A DNA stretch of 64,000 nucleotides from the NCBI GenBank assembly GCA_017432825.1, contig JAFRIJ010000007.1, positions 1-64,000 on the forward strand, given 5' to 3'. The position numbers and the translations under genes are program-made. Of the stretch, positions 43,061 through 52,533 are shown piece after piece (the stretch's first letter is position 1; every line of letters starts with the position of its first letter). The notes below the pieces were generated by a model, which saw only the letters and a program-made list of their open reading frames with translations, was not told the origin of the DNA and ran no database searches. The DNA comes from Bacilli bacterium. Lineage in GTDB: Bacteria > Bacillota_I > Bacilli_A > RF39 > UBA660.

Positions 43061-43097
43061 CCTAAACACCTCTTTCCTACTTTAAATAATTATAGCA

Positions 43098-43124
43098 TAA
43101 AAAAAGACTATTGAAAATAGTCTT
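43098..43124 (-). terminator. Intrinsic terminator after the beta-solenoid protein gene
   Basis: 9-bp stem AAGACTATT / AATAGTCTT with a 3-base loop and a seven-T tail on the minus strand. Confidence 0.85.
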
Positions 43125-44697
43125 AATTATTATTCTTAAGTGCTATACTAGAAAACGCTAAAACCACAAAAGAAATTAATATAGTAAATAAATATATTGA
43201 TATACCATCAAAAGTATTAGGTGATTTAACATTCTCTTCTACATCTGTATATGCCAAAGCATAAGTAGAAAACTTATCAGACTTAAATGTTACAGTACCA
43301 TCACCATTATCTTTAACATCATCAATTATAGTTACTTCACCATTGTGAACTCTAATAACATAGTATTTTCTAGTAAATCCAGTCTTAACAGCAGGCAAAG
43401 AACTAGGAACTCCTAATAATACTTCTACAGGTTCATCAGTTTCTTCAATTGTACCAACAACATCACCATCAGTAGTAGTTTTTACTACACTAACATCATA
43501 ATATCCAACAAAACTATATTTATCCTTTATTTCTTTTTCAATTAAAGATACATCATTAGTATTAACATCTTCTTCTTTAACTGATTTAGAAGAAGCAGTA
43601 TCTTTAAGATCATTATCACTAACTACAATATAACTACCTTTATTATTACCTTCAATAACTTCATATACTTCATATTTATCAGGAATTAATTCAGGTGCTG
43701 GTTCATCAGAATAAACACCACCCATAATATTAGTTTTTACATTACCAGAATAAACTCCATATCCAGCCTTAGGATTAGTAACACCAATATCTGCCAAATT
43801 CATTACATCAAAAGATCCTCTAGAAGTAGCATCAGTAACTAACTTAGCATCTTTAGAAATATTTATAGTTATATTTTGAGAAACTTTACCAATATCATAA
43901 ACAACCACAGCACTACCTAATCCATTTTCTACATTAATATTTCCACCAGTAATATTAACTTCTAAAGCATTACCCTTAGTTGAATTAGTAGTATAAGTTC
44001 CACCCATAAAATGAATAGCATCTGCTGTCCAAGCAAAACCATCACCTAAATTATAATAATCTTTAATATCATCAAATGAACTTGCACTAGCTTTAGTAGC
44101 ATTAATAGTTCCACCATTTATAGTTAATTTACCCATACGCATTGCAATACCACCATTTAAAGTTCCACCATTTATAGTTAAACCAATTGGATTGGCAATA
44201 TATACAGTTTGATAATTAGCATTTAAAGTTCCACCATTTATAATAAATTCAGCATCACCAGTAGTATTATTACTTCCCAAACAAGCCCAATCATTTTTAG
44301 CAGTAATAACACCTCCATTAATAGTAATCAAACTACCATTTAAGCCATATATAGCATAATTAGCAGATTCAATATTACCACCATTTAAAGTAAACTTACC
44401 ATTAGAAACACCAATATTATTAGTAGTAATAATCTTACCATTATTAGTACTATCATTAACAGTAAGTTCTCCACCATTAATAGAAATATTACCCCTTAGA
44501 GTATTACCATTTAAATCAAGTATTAATTTTTTACCACTACCAATAGTTAAATTTTCTTGATATTCCTTATCAAGTTTAAAAGTAACACTACTTTCCCCAT
44601 TATCAATACTTTCCTGAATAGTAACAGCTCTAACATTATAAGCACCTAACATTAAAGCAATCAACCAAACACCTAAAAATTTAATTTTATTCAACAT
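43123..44697 (-). CDS. Cell-wall-anchored beta-solenoid surface protein, likely sortase substrate
   Basis: A 524-residue exported protein. Signal peptide about 1-24 ('FLGVWLIALMLGAYNVRA'). Residues ~70-280 contain repeated 'INGG-x-I/L' turns ('KFTLNGGNIES', 'LITINGGVITAKN', 'LTINGGTLNGG', 'KLTINGGTINATKA') of right-handed beta-helix type. Residues ~340-470 form another beta-rich region. The C-terminus has K-S-P-N-T-F-D (S about 492), a hydrophobic helix and a short Lys tail, which is the layout of a sortase signal (P-x-T-x-D rather than LPxTG). The adjoining class B sortase supports this. The ATG at 44697 has GGAGTGATT upstream. Confidence 0.85.
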   Translation of the reverse strand: MLNKIKFLGVWLIALMLGAYNVRAVTIQESIDNGESSVTFKLDKEYQENLTIGSGKKLILDLNGNTLRGNISINGGELTVNDSTNNGKIITTNNIGVSNGKFTLNGGNIESANYAIYGLNGSLITINGGVITAKNDWACLGSNNTTGDAEFIINGGTLNANYQTVYIANPIGLTINGGTLNGGIAMRMGKLTINGGTINATKASASSFDDIKDYYNLGDGFAWTADAIHFMGGTYTTNSTKGNALEVNITGGNINVENGLGSAVVVYDIGKVSQNITINISKDAKLVTDATSRGSFDVMNLADIGVTNPKAGYGVYSGNVKTNIMGGVYSDEPAPELIPDKYEVYEVIEGNNKGSYIVVSDNDLKDTASSKSVKEEDVNTNDVSLIEKEIKDKYSFVGYYDVSVVKTTTDGDVVGTIEETDEPVEVLLGVPSSLPAVKTGFTRKYYVIRVHNGEVTIIDDVKDNGDGTVTFKSDKFSTYALAYTDVEENVKSPNTFDGISIYLFTILISFVVLAFSSIALKNNN

Positions 44698-44792
44698 AAT
44701 CACTCCTTCTCCACCTATTGTTAATTTAATGATACAAAAAAACACAAAAAAACACAAGATTTTTTTGTCAATTTAACACAATTTTACACCTA

Positions 44793-45116
44793 TTATTTCT
44801 TAATTATCTTTTCATACTGCCCATACATATAACTAATATTCTTCTCTAATTTAAAATAAAAGATAACATAAAATATTAAAAATAAAAGCATTATAACAGC
44901 AATAATTAAAAACAAAGATAAAGAAATAGAAATATAAATAAATAAAATAGTAAATAACACATAAAACATAATAACAATCAAATGGACTAATCTCTCATAT
45001 TGAAAAAAATTAATCATAACAAGGTGATTATCTTTTACCTTATCATAATCAACCCTTTTCTTACTCTTTATAATTTTATCCATATAGCTAATATAACTAG
45101 TTAAATTACTATTCAA
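44793..45116 (-). CDS. Small two-helix membrane protein of unknown function
   Basis: A 107-residue protein with a charged N-terminal part (1-44), two closely spaced membrane helices (about 45-64 and 66-88), and a short basic C-terminal tail. The loop between helices is only a few residues, so both ends are probably inside the cell. No family recognised. It lies between ylbL and the surface protein gene, in the same direction. The pattern resembles a small integral regulator, but nothing in the sequence supports a specific role. Confidence 0.65.
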   Translation of the reverse strand: MNSNLTSYISYMDKIIKSKKRVDYDKVKDNHLVMINFFQYERLVHLIVIMFYVLFTILFIYISISLSLFLIIAVIMLLFLIFYVIFYFKLEKNISYMYGQYEKIIKK

Positions 45117-45156
45117 TCTATCACCTCAATTAAATATATGAGTAATACATAAATAA

Positions 45157-46146
45157 TTAACTATTCTTTAAATAATTAATAGCATCACTAAAATTATCAA
45201 CACTAACTATATCAATATCATATTTATTCTTTTCCTTAATTTTAATAGCCTCTTCATAATTACCACTAGGAACTAAAACAACATCCATATTATTTCTAAC
45301 AGCCCCAATAATCTTATACTTTATTCCATCAATTCTACCAACACTACCATCAAAACTAATAGTACCAGTCCCTGCTATTTTTCTTCCCCTAACAATATCA
45401 TCATCACTTATCTTCGTATACATACTAAGAGCCATCATTAAACCACCAGAAGCACCAGATTCCCCCTCCTTAAACTTAATATCAAGAATAGGATCCATAT
45501 CAAAAACATAATCTGTAATTATAACTACTCCAATTACCTTATTACCAGATTCCTCTCTAACCTTAGAACTAATATTTATCTCTTTATTATTACGCCTAAC
45601 TTTAAATAAAACACTATCTCCAACATCATGAGAAAGAATAATATTCTTTACCTCTAAATAATCATTAATAACATTATTATCTACCTCTAATAATTCATCA
45701 CCAATCTTTAAATTATTATCATCTAAAGTAGTAGCAATAAAAGTTTTCTTTTCCCTAATATTAATATCTTTACCAGCCTCTTTATACGCTACATATAAAG
45801 CATTATCAATAGAGTTTTCTAACATAAGCTTATTACGAACATTAATCTCTTCAACACTCTCATTATTTATCTGTTGCACACTAATACTTTCTAAATCCCA
45901 ATTAGGAATAACATAACTTAATAAATAAGTAGGTATAGAAGCAACATACTCAGTAACATATAACATATTTAAACTACCATTAATATCATTACAATTATCA
46001 CACTTAATTCTATCATTAATCTTAATAGTACCTCCAGGCATATTAATATAATATGGAAGTTTATAATTACAAAGAATAAATATTACTATTAAAAATAAAA
46101 TATAATATTTATCTTCCTTCAAATATTGTTTAATCTTCTTAAACAT
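45157..46146 (-). CDS. ylbL: YlbL-like PDZ / Lon-type (S16) serine protease
   Basis: A 329-residue membrane-anchored protein. One N-terminal membrane helix (about 14-30) is followed by a PDZ domain (about 110-200, 'LKIGDELLEVDN'). The Lon-like S16 domain covers the last ~120 residues. The catalytic dyad is Ser 233 in 'GESGASGGLM' and Lys 276 in 'GIKYKII', spaced 43 residues apart as in Lon proteases. In Bacillus YlbL contributes to DNA-damage checkpoint recovery by degrading YneA; the target here is unknown. It is divergent from ylbJ across a 29-base gap. Confidence 0.92.
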   Translation of the reverse strand: MFKKIKQYLKEDKYYILFLIVIFILCNYKLPYYINMPGGTIKINDRIKCDNCNDINGSLNMLYVTEYVASIPTYLLSYVIPNWDLESISVQQINNESVEEINVRNKLMLENSIDNALYVAYKEAGKDINIREKKTFIATTLDDNNLKIGDELLEVDNNVINDYLEVKNIILSHDVGDSVLFKVRRNNKEINISSKVREESGNKVIGVVIITDYVFDMDPILDIKFKEGESGASGGLMMALSMYTKISDDDIVRGRKIAGTGTISFDGSVGRIDGIKYKIIGAVRNNMDVVLVPSGNYEEAIKIKEKNKYDIDIVSVDNFSDAINYLKNS

Positions 46147-46175
46147 AAAAACACCCTCTCTTAATATAATTTAAT

Positions 46176-47102
46176 ATGAAAACAAAAATAATTAATACCA
46201 TAATAATAATATCATGTTTAATAACATTAATAGAATTATTAATAAATAAAACCCTAGTATTTAACACCATATCTTACTCATTAAACATATGGATAAATTC
46301 CCTAATACCATCATTATTCCCCTTCTTTATAATTTCAGATATACTAATTAATTATAACATAACTAATTACATACCACTAGTAATAAGAAAAATATTTACA
46401 AAAATATTTAACACTTCCGATAACATAATAACTATATTCTTTTTATCTCTAATATCAGGATTCCCATCTAGTGCTAGAAATATAAAAATAATGTTAGATA
46501 AAAAACTAATAACAAAAAACGAAGCATCACATGCATTAATATTTACTCACTTCTCTAACCCCCTATTTATATTAGGAACATTATCAATATTCTTAAATAG
46601 CAATATCTTAGCACTAATTATATTAATATCCCATTATACACCAAACATAATACTAGGAATATTATCAAGAAATCTAAATAAAAAAATAAATAACACAATA
46701 ATAAAAAAAGAAAGCAATAGCTTCCCCAAAATATTAATAAACTCTATAAAGAAATCAATAGATACACTCTTAATGATATTAGGAACATTATCAATATTCC
46801 TAGTAATATCATCTTTAATTATAAATAGATTAAATCTAAATATATATAATCAAACCATATTAAAATGTATATTAGAAATAACTATGGGATTAAAAAGTAT
46901 ATCAGAATTAAATATACCAAATATTTATAAAGTAATAATATCAAGTATGACACTATCATTTGGAGGATTATCAATACACATGCAAGTATTATCTTTTATA
47001 GAAGAAGATAACCTATCATATAAAACATTCCTAATATCAAGATTCTATCACGCATTACTATCAGGAATAATAGCCTTTTTATTATATAAAACAATTATAT
47101 AA
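46176..47102 (+). CDS. ylbJ: Sporulation membrane protein YlbJ
   Basis: A 308-residue membrane protein of the nucleoside-recognition (Gate) group with about eight membrane segments. Diagnostic are 'ISYSLNIWINSLIPSLFPFFIISDIL' (about 31-56), 'FFLSLISGFPSSARNIK' and 'ALIFTHFSNPLFILGTLSIFL', typical of YlbJ. It is required for spore cortex formation in Bacillus, where ylbJ and ylbL are close neighbours; here they are divergent. The end overlaps the converging feoB by 21 bases. The ribosome site is weak. Confidence 0.92.
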   Translation: MKTKIINTIIIISCLITLIELLINKTLVFNTISYSLNIWINSLIPSLFPFFIISDILINYNITNYIPLVIRKIFTKIFNTSDNIITIFFLSLISGFPSSARNIKIMLDKKLITKNEASHALIFTHFSNPLFILGTLSIFLNSNILALIILISHYTPNIILGILSRNLNKKINNTIIKKESNSFPKILINSIKKSIDTLLMILGTLSIFLVISSLIINRLNLNIYNQTILKCILEITMGLKSISELNIPNIYKVIISSMTLSFGGLSIHMQVLSFIEEDNLSYKTFLISRFYHALLSGIIAFLLYKTII

Positions 47103-49079
47103 AAAATTAATTATTAAACATAAAATAATTCCAATAAATAAAGGAATAATAAATGCTATAAAAGTATAAAAATAACTATTAGTCTCTTTCTTTATTGTAA
47201 GTAATGTAGTTCCACAAGGAAAATGAAATATACTAAAAATAATAAAATTAATAGCAGTAATAATAGTCCAACCATTACTAATTAGTATATTTTTTAAAGA
47301 TACCAAACTATCATAATCAGTCAAAATACCAGTATTTAAATAAATCATTAATATAATAGGTAAAACAATCTCATTAGCAGGAAGCCCCAATAAAAAAGAA
47401 AGAAGAATAACACCATCTAATCCTAATAAACATCCAAAAAGATCTAACTTATCACTAAGAAATGTAATAATATTACTACCATTAATACTTATATTAGTAA
47501 ACAAATATAAAACAAGACCACATGGAGCCGCTACCATAACAGCACGCCCCAAAACAAATAAAGTTCTATCTAATAAACTACTAACAATAACATGACCAAT
47601 TCTAATTTTTCTATAATCAGGTAATTCTAAAATAAACGATGTCTTATCTTTTTTAAATAACAATCTAGATAATATCTTACTAACAACAAAAGTAATAGCA
47701 ACAGAAAATAGTATAACAAATACTAATACTAAAGAAATTAATAAACTAGAAATAACACCCCTACTATAATTAATAATAAACATAGATATTACTGCTATAA
47801 TAACAGGATATCTCCCATTACAAGGCATAAAACTATTAGTAAGAATAGCAATTATTCTTTCTTTTTTATTATCTATAATTCTAGTACCAGTAACCCCAAC
47901 AGCATTACAACCAATTCCCATACACATAGTAAGACATTGTTTACCACAAGCATCACACTTACTAAACATATTATCCATATTAAAAGCAATTCTAGGTAAA
48001 AACCCCATATCTTCTAATATCGTAAACAAAGGAAAAAAAATCATCATAGGAGGTAACATAACAGAAACAACCCAGGCAGTAGTTTTATAGACACCATGTA
48101 CCAAAATATTCCTTATCATATTAGGCAAAAAAGAAAGAATATTATATAAATTATCTTCAATTCCAAACAAAAATCTAGATAACAATATACTAGGATAATT
48201 ACTACCAACAATAGTTAACCAAAATAAAAGAAACAAAGATAATATCATAATTATTATTCCCCAAAACTTACTAGTAATAATTTTATCTAATTTCTTATCT
48301 CTATTTAAATATTTATTATACCTATTAATAACACACATCTTATATATATCATGACACCTATTAATAATACAAGAACATATTCTATCCTCTATATTACCAA
48401 CTCTATTTAAATAATTATCTAATACTTTATTTTTATATTTATCATAAATATCAATATCCCTACACAATAACCTAATACTAATCCATCTTTTTTTATCTAC
48501 ATCACCAATATATTTATAAATATTATTAATATTATCTTCTATATCATTATCATAAGTTAAAGAATAAGAACTATTATTTTTATTCTTACAAACATATTCT
48601 ATTCCATCAACTAGCTTATCAATACCATCATTGTATGTAGCAGAAGTACCTACTACATTAATTCCTAAAATAGAAGATAATTTTCTTAAATCAATTTCTA
48701 TTCCCCTCTTTTTAGCTTCATCCATCAAATTAACCACTAACAAAACATTAGAATTAACCTCTAATATCTGTAAAACTAAATTTAAACCACGCTTTAAACT
48801 AACCGCATTACAAACAACAACAATACAATCTATATCATTATTATTACATACCATATCTCTAGCTATAACTTCTTCTTTAGAATGTGGTACCAATGAATAC
48901 ATACCTGGTAAATCATAGATAACATACTTATTCTTATTATAAGTATATTCCCCACTAGCATTATCAACAGTCTTACCAGCCCAATTCCCTGTATGCTGCC
49001 TATAGCCAGTTAATAAATTAAATATAGTACTCTTACCTACATTAGGATTACCTGCTAAAATAATATTATAATTATTCAT
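47082..49079 (-). CDS. feoB: Ferrous iron transporter FeoB
   Basis: A 665-residue polytopic protein. The N-terminal GTPase has G1 'AGNPNVGKST' (9-18), 'YRQHTGNWAGKTVD', 'YDLPGMYSL' and 'NLMDEA'. The GDI helix bundle follows (~170-265). Then there are two Gate domains with 'PCNGRYPVI' and the Cys-containing 'CDACGKQCLTMCMGIGCNAVGV' zone that is typical of FeoB. It imports Fe2+, the available form in anaerobic habitats. The start overlaps the end of feoA by 8 bases. Normal architecture; the ~20-residue overlap with ylbJ at the 3' end is antisense only. Confidence 0.96.
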   Translation of the reverse strand: MNNYNIILAGNPNVGKSTIFNLLTGYRQHTGNWAGKTVDNASGEYTYNKNKYVIYDLPGMYSLVPHSKEEVIARDMVCNNNDIDCIVVVCNAVSLKRGLNLVLQILEVNSNVLLVVNLMDEAKKRGIEIDLRKLSSILGINVVGTSATYNDGIDKLVDGIEYVCKNKNNSSYSLTYDNDIEDNINNIYKYIGDVDKKRWISIRLLCRDIDIYDKYKNKVLDNYLNRVGNIEDRICSCIINRCHDIYKMCVINRYNKYLNRDKKLDKIITSKFWGIIIMILSLFLLFWLTIVGSNYPSILLSRFLFGIEDNLYNILSFLPNMIRNILVHGVYKTTAWVVSVMLPPMMIFFPLFTILEDMGFLPRIAFNMDNMFSKCDACGKQCLTMCMGIGCNAVGVTGTRIIDNKKERIIAILTNSFMPCNGRYPVIIAVISMFIINYSRGVISSLLISLVLVFVILFSVAITFVVSKILSRLLFKKDKTSFILELPDYRKIRIGHVIVSSLLDRTLFVLGRAVMVAAPCGLVLYLFTNISINGSNIITFLSDKLDLFGCLLGLDGVILLSFLLGLPANEIVLPIILMIYLNTGILTDYDSLVSLKNILISNGWTIITAINFIIFSIFHFPCGTTLLTIKKETNSYFYTFIAFIIPLFIGIILCLIINFLYNCFI

Positions 49080-49299
49080 AACTAACTAGTATTCTCCTAC
49101 TATCCTTATTCCTTATTGCAATCAAACTATCCATAATATTATAAGCAGAGATACTTTTACCATAATCCTCTAAAACACGTATAATCCTAACCCCAGGAAC
49201 AATACCAATATCCATAAATCTTCTCTTCATATCACTATTAGCATCTATATTTTTAATAATACCCACTCTATCAAGTTCCATATCACATAAACTAACCAT
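49072..49299 (-). CDS. feoA: Ferrous iron transport protein FeoA
   Basis: A 75-residue SH3-like protein that works with FeoB. The pattern 'KRRFMDIGIVPGVRIIRV' (about 25-42) is the FeoA core. The start at 49299 has AGGTGATTTT upstream and the end overlaps feoB. No clear Fur or DtxR/MntR box could be picked out of the AT-rich upstream region. Two-gene feoAB operon, small and complete. Confidence 0.95.
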   Translation of the reverse strand: MVSLCDMELDRVGIIKNIDANSDMKRRFMDIGIVPGVRIIRVLEDYGKSISAYNIMDSLIAIRNKDSRRILVSYE

Positions 49300-49520
49300 A
49301 AAATCACCTATAATAATTTATGAAAATAATACAATAATGTTAATTATAATTTTAGTAAATATAATACTCCTAAATATAATAAAAATATTACAATAATTAA
49401 AATATTAAATCTAAATAACTACTAAAACAAAATAATATAAATAATATAAATACCAAATAATTATTTATACAATTTGCTTATATAATAGATATATGCTATT
49501 ATTACAAAAAGGAGTATATT

Positions 49521-49769
49521 ATGAAATCAAGACAAACAATAAATTCAGATAATTTTGAAACAATATTTATAAATAAAGAAGATATACTATCAGAAATGGC
49601 TTCATCTTTAACTAAAGAAAATATAAATATATACATAAATAATATAACTTCTAATAAAAATAATCCCAACAAATTAAAATATATAATAACTATGCCAAAA
49701 GATAATATAATAGTAATTAAAAATACCAAAAACAATAAAGAAAGAATAATAAATCTTACCAAAAGATAA
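49521..49769 (+). CDS. Unknown small polar protein preceding the gerA-type gene
   Basis: An 82-residue protein beginning MKSRQTINSDNFETIFINKE with AAAGGAGTAT upstream. It is polar and has no membrane segment, rich in Asn, Lys, Ile. Only 44 bases separate it from the germinant receptor gene, in the same direction, so it is likely co-transcribed. The opposite strand is also open over this region, but that frame has no ribosome site and a low-complexity hydrophobic content, so I prefer this one. No family recognised. Confidence 0.65.
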   Translation: MKSRQTINSDNFETIFINKEDILSEMASSLTKENINIYINNITSNKNNPNKLKYIITMPKDNIIVIKNTKNNKERIINLTKR

Positions 49770-49813
49770 CATATTATTCTTTTTATTTCTCATAATAATT
49801 ATAGGTGATTTAT

Positions 49814-51247
49814 ATGAATAACATAGAAAAAATCATAAATAAAATAAAAAAAGATACTAATAATGCCGAAGATATCACCTATAGAAAAAAAATAATATCT
49901 AAAAAAGAAATATATATTATTTATAATGAATCATTAACATCATCAAATACAATAAGTGACTTTATAATAAGAAGTCTAGATAATATTAAAAATAAAAGTA
50001 CTTTAATAGATACAATAACAAATAATATAGATAATTTTAAATATAGCATTATTAATAACTATGAAGATATATGTTATTATCTTAATTATGGTTTCACAAT
50101 AATATTAATAGAAAACGAAAATAATTATATAGTATTAGAAACAAAAAGAAATCTTTCAAGATCAATATCTACTCCTCAAACAGAAAAATCCTTAAGAGCC
50201 GCTATGGATTCATTTGTAGAAGATATACAAACAAATATAGGATTAATAAGAAGAAGAATAAAAACAAATGATTTATGGATAGATTCTAATGAAATAGGAA
50301 AATATACCAAAACAAAAGTAAATATATTATATATAAAATCAATATATAAAAAAAAATATCTTAAACTTATAAAAGAAAAATTAAACAAAATAGATATAGA
50401 TGGAATAATAAATATAGGAACCATTAAAAACCTAATAACAGATGAAAACAAAACCATATTTCCAACAATAATTACAACAGAAAGACCAGATAGAGTATCA
50501 AGTGCTCTATTAAAAGGAAAAATAGTAATATTAATAGATACATCTCCCTTTGCTATTATATTACCAGTATGTTTAAATGATTTCTTTCTACAAACAGAAG
50601 ATACATATAGCAAAAGTATAAATATATCTCTAACAAGAATAATTAGATATTTAGCCTTTTTTATAACACTATTAACACCTGCTATATATATAGCCTTAAC
50701 AACCCATAACAAAGAATTATTACCATTAAAAATGTTAACTAGTATCACTTCTCAAAGAAAAAACGTTCCCTTCTCCGTATTTACAGAAGCATTAATTATG
50801 TTAGTATCATTTGAAATACTAAAAGAAAGCGAACTAAGACTACCTAATTTTACTACCAGTTCCTTATCTATAGTAGGTGCCCTAATCCTAGGTCAAGCAT
50901 CAGTAGAAGCAGGAATTGTATCTCCCATTATGATAATAGTAATTGCCATAACATCAATATCATCCCTATTATTAACTGAACCAGAACTATCTAATGGAAT
51001 AAGATGGTATAGATTATTATTCATGATAAGTGCTAATTTACTAGGAATTAAAGGCTTAATAATAGTATTAATAATATTATTCTTAGATTTAACTAGAACT
51101 AACTCATTTGGACTTCCTTATATGTATCCATTCATTCCAACAAACCTATATGCTTTAAAAAATAGTATAATAAAATTTCCAATAAAAAAACTAAACAAAA
51201 GAGAAAAAGTATTATCAGATAATAAAACAAAATATAAAGAAAAATAA
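49814..51247 (+). CDS. GerA-type spore germinant receptor subunit (GerA/GerAA family)
   Basis: A 477-residue protein with a cytoplasmic N-terminal domain (1-~270) and about five membrane segments in the C-terminal half. Diagnostic sequences are 'TPQTEKSLRAAMDSFVEDIQTNIGLIRRRI' (about 117-146), a GerA hallmark, 'FPTIITTERPDRVSSALLKGKIVILIDTSPFA', and 'LGQASVEAGIVSPIMIIVIAIT'. In Bacillus the A subunit senses nutrients with B and C partners in the spore inner membrane. No B or C gene is adjacent here, so this is a lone A subunit, perhaps SpoVAF-like. The ATG at 49814 has AGGTGAT upstream; strong terminator after it. Confidence 0.92.
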   Translation: MNNIEKIINKIKKDTNNAEDITYRKKIISKKEIYIIYNESLTSSNTISDFIIRSLDNIKNKSTLIDTITNNIDNFKYSIINNYEDICYYLNYGFTIILIENENNYIVLETKRNLSRSISTPQTEKSLRAAMDSFVEDIQTNIGLIRRRIKTNDLWIDSNEIGKYTKTKVNILYIKSIYKKKYLKLIKEKLNKIDIDGIINIGTIKNLITDENKTIFPTIITTERPDRVSSALLKGKIVILIDTSPFAIILPVCLNDFFLQTEDTYSKSINISLTRIIRYLAFFITLLTPAIYIALTTHNKELLPLKMLTSITSQRKNVPFSVFTEALIMLVSFEILKESELRLPNFTTSSLSIVGALILGQASVEAGIVSPIMIIVIAITSISSLLLTEPELSNGIRWYRLLFMISANLLGIKGLIIVLIILFLDLTRTNSFGLPYMYPFIPTNLYALKNSIIKFPIKKLNKREKVLSDNKTKYKEK

Positions 51248-51256
51248 TTTATTTAT

Positions 51257-51294
51257 AAAAAGAAAGATTATATTAATTAATCTTTCTTTTTAAA
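51257..51294. terminator. Bidirectional terminator between gerA-type and M23 genes
   Basis: Perfect 14-bp stem AAAAAGAAAGATTA / TAATCTTTCTTTTT with a 7-base loop between converging genes. Confidence 0.88.
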
Positions 51295-51303
51295 ATACTA
51301 TTT

Positions 51304-52512
51304 CTATAATCCTAATGTAGCTCCTATACCCCACATAGCAGGGAAAAATGTCTTAGGGTTAAAAGTATTACCCTTAACACCTGAAGTACCAACCAAATTT
51401 GATCCCTTTGACATAGTAAAATGTAAGTGTCCTCCCGCAGTACAATGATCATGCCATTTACTAATCTCCTGATATCCACCACCACTAGTACCAATGGGTT
51501 GCCCTCCAGAAACACGAGAACCATATCCTACATTACTAGTAAGTAAATGCATATACAAAGAAATATATTCTTGTCCTTGATAACTATGTAATATTTGAAT
51601 AACATAACCACCACAATGACAATCACTATAATACTGATGTGTATAGCTAGAATAACAACTAGCCTTATAACCAACATTACCAGCAAATACAACCTTACCT
51701 GGACCAACAGCTTTAACAACTGAACCTTCACCAGTACCCAAGTCAACAGCATAATGATATCTATTTTCATCCCAACCGTAATTAGATGATTGTCTAAAAC
51801 TTGTTAAAGGATAAGTCCAACCACTAACAGCAGGTATACCATTACAAGTAGTAATATCAGAATTTCTCTTACAACCAATAGATTCATAATACTTAATATT
51901 TTTCTTCTTAGCAGCAATTTGTTCAGCAATACCAAGACCAGAATCATTTTCCTTTTGAAGTTGAACCTGCAATGATGCAGATTTATTTTGTAACTCTTTC
52001 TTCTTATTAGCAAGTTCAACTTGTTTTGTTTTCAAATTAGCTTTCTTAGTTTCCAATTCACTAATTAACTTTGTTAATTCATCCATTAAATTTTTATTAG
52101 CTTCAGATAATTGTGTAACGACAGAATATCTATATATCAAATCAGTATAATCATCAGCTTCAAAAATATATTCAATCATACTACTACCTTTACTATTAGC
52201 AATCTGTAAATATCTTAACATAAGATTAGTCTCTTCTTTTCTCTTAGCAATCTCATCTTCACTCTTCTTAATATCTTTCTCAGCTTGTACAATATCATTT
52301 TGAGCTTGTACTATTTCATTCTCAATAGTATTAATACTAGCCCTTACTTTATTTATTTCAGCTTGTGTCATATTAGCTTTATTTCTAGCAGTATTATAAC
52401 TACTCTCTAAATTAGATAAATCATCATACAAATCTTGTAATGTAGTAGCTTTAACACAATAAGGAACAAAAGTTAATAACAAAATAATAAAAATAATAAC
52501 TTTATTCTTCAC
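51304..52512 (-). CDS. Exported M23 peptidoglycan endopeptidase with coiled coil
   Basis: A 402-residue secreted protein: signal peptide ~1-22, a long coiled coil (~25-205) with heptad-like runs of Glu, Lys, Ile, then an M23 domain. Zinc and catalytic residues: His 253 and Asp 257 in 'YHYAVDLGTG', His 322 in 'MHLL', His 362 and His 364 in 'GHLHFT'. This layout matches EnvC/NlpD-like and PcsB/SagA-associated envelope hydrolases or their activators in cell separation. The Cys-rich insert (~286-300, 'SCYSSYTHQYYSDCHCGGY') is unusual. It starts at a GTG (52512). Confidence 0.9.
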   Translation of the reverse strand: MKNKVIIFIILLLTFVPYCVKATTLQDLYDDLSNLESSYNTARNKANMTQAEINKVRASINTIENEIVQAQNDIVQAEKDIKKSEDEIAKRKEETNLMLRYLQIANSKGSSMIEYIFEADDYTDLIYRYSVVTQLSEANKNLMDELTKLISELETKKANLKTKQVELANKKKELQNKSASLQVQLQKENDSGLGIAEQIAAKKKNIKYYESIGCKRNSDITTCNGIPAVSGWTYPLTSFRQSSNYGWDENRYHYAVDLGTGEGSVVKAVGPGKVVFAGNVGYKASCYSSYTHQYYSDCHCGGYVIQILHSYQGQEYISLYMHLLTSNVGYGSRVSGGQPIGTSGGGYQEISKWHDHCTAGGHLHFTMSKGSNLVGTSGVKGNTFNPKTFFPAMWGIGATLGL

Positions 52513-52533
52513 CTTATCACCTACTTACAAATA

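Noticed and set aside
49502-49762. Hydrophobic reading frame on the minus strand opposite the small gene before gerA
   Set aside because: No ribosome site and low-complexity content; the plus-strand frame has AAAGGAGTAT and the right spacing.
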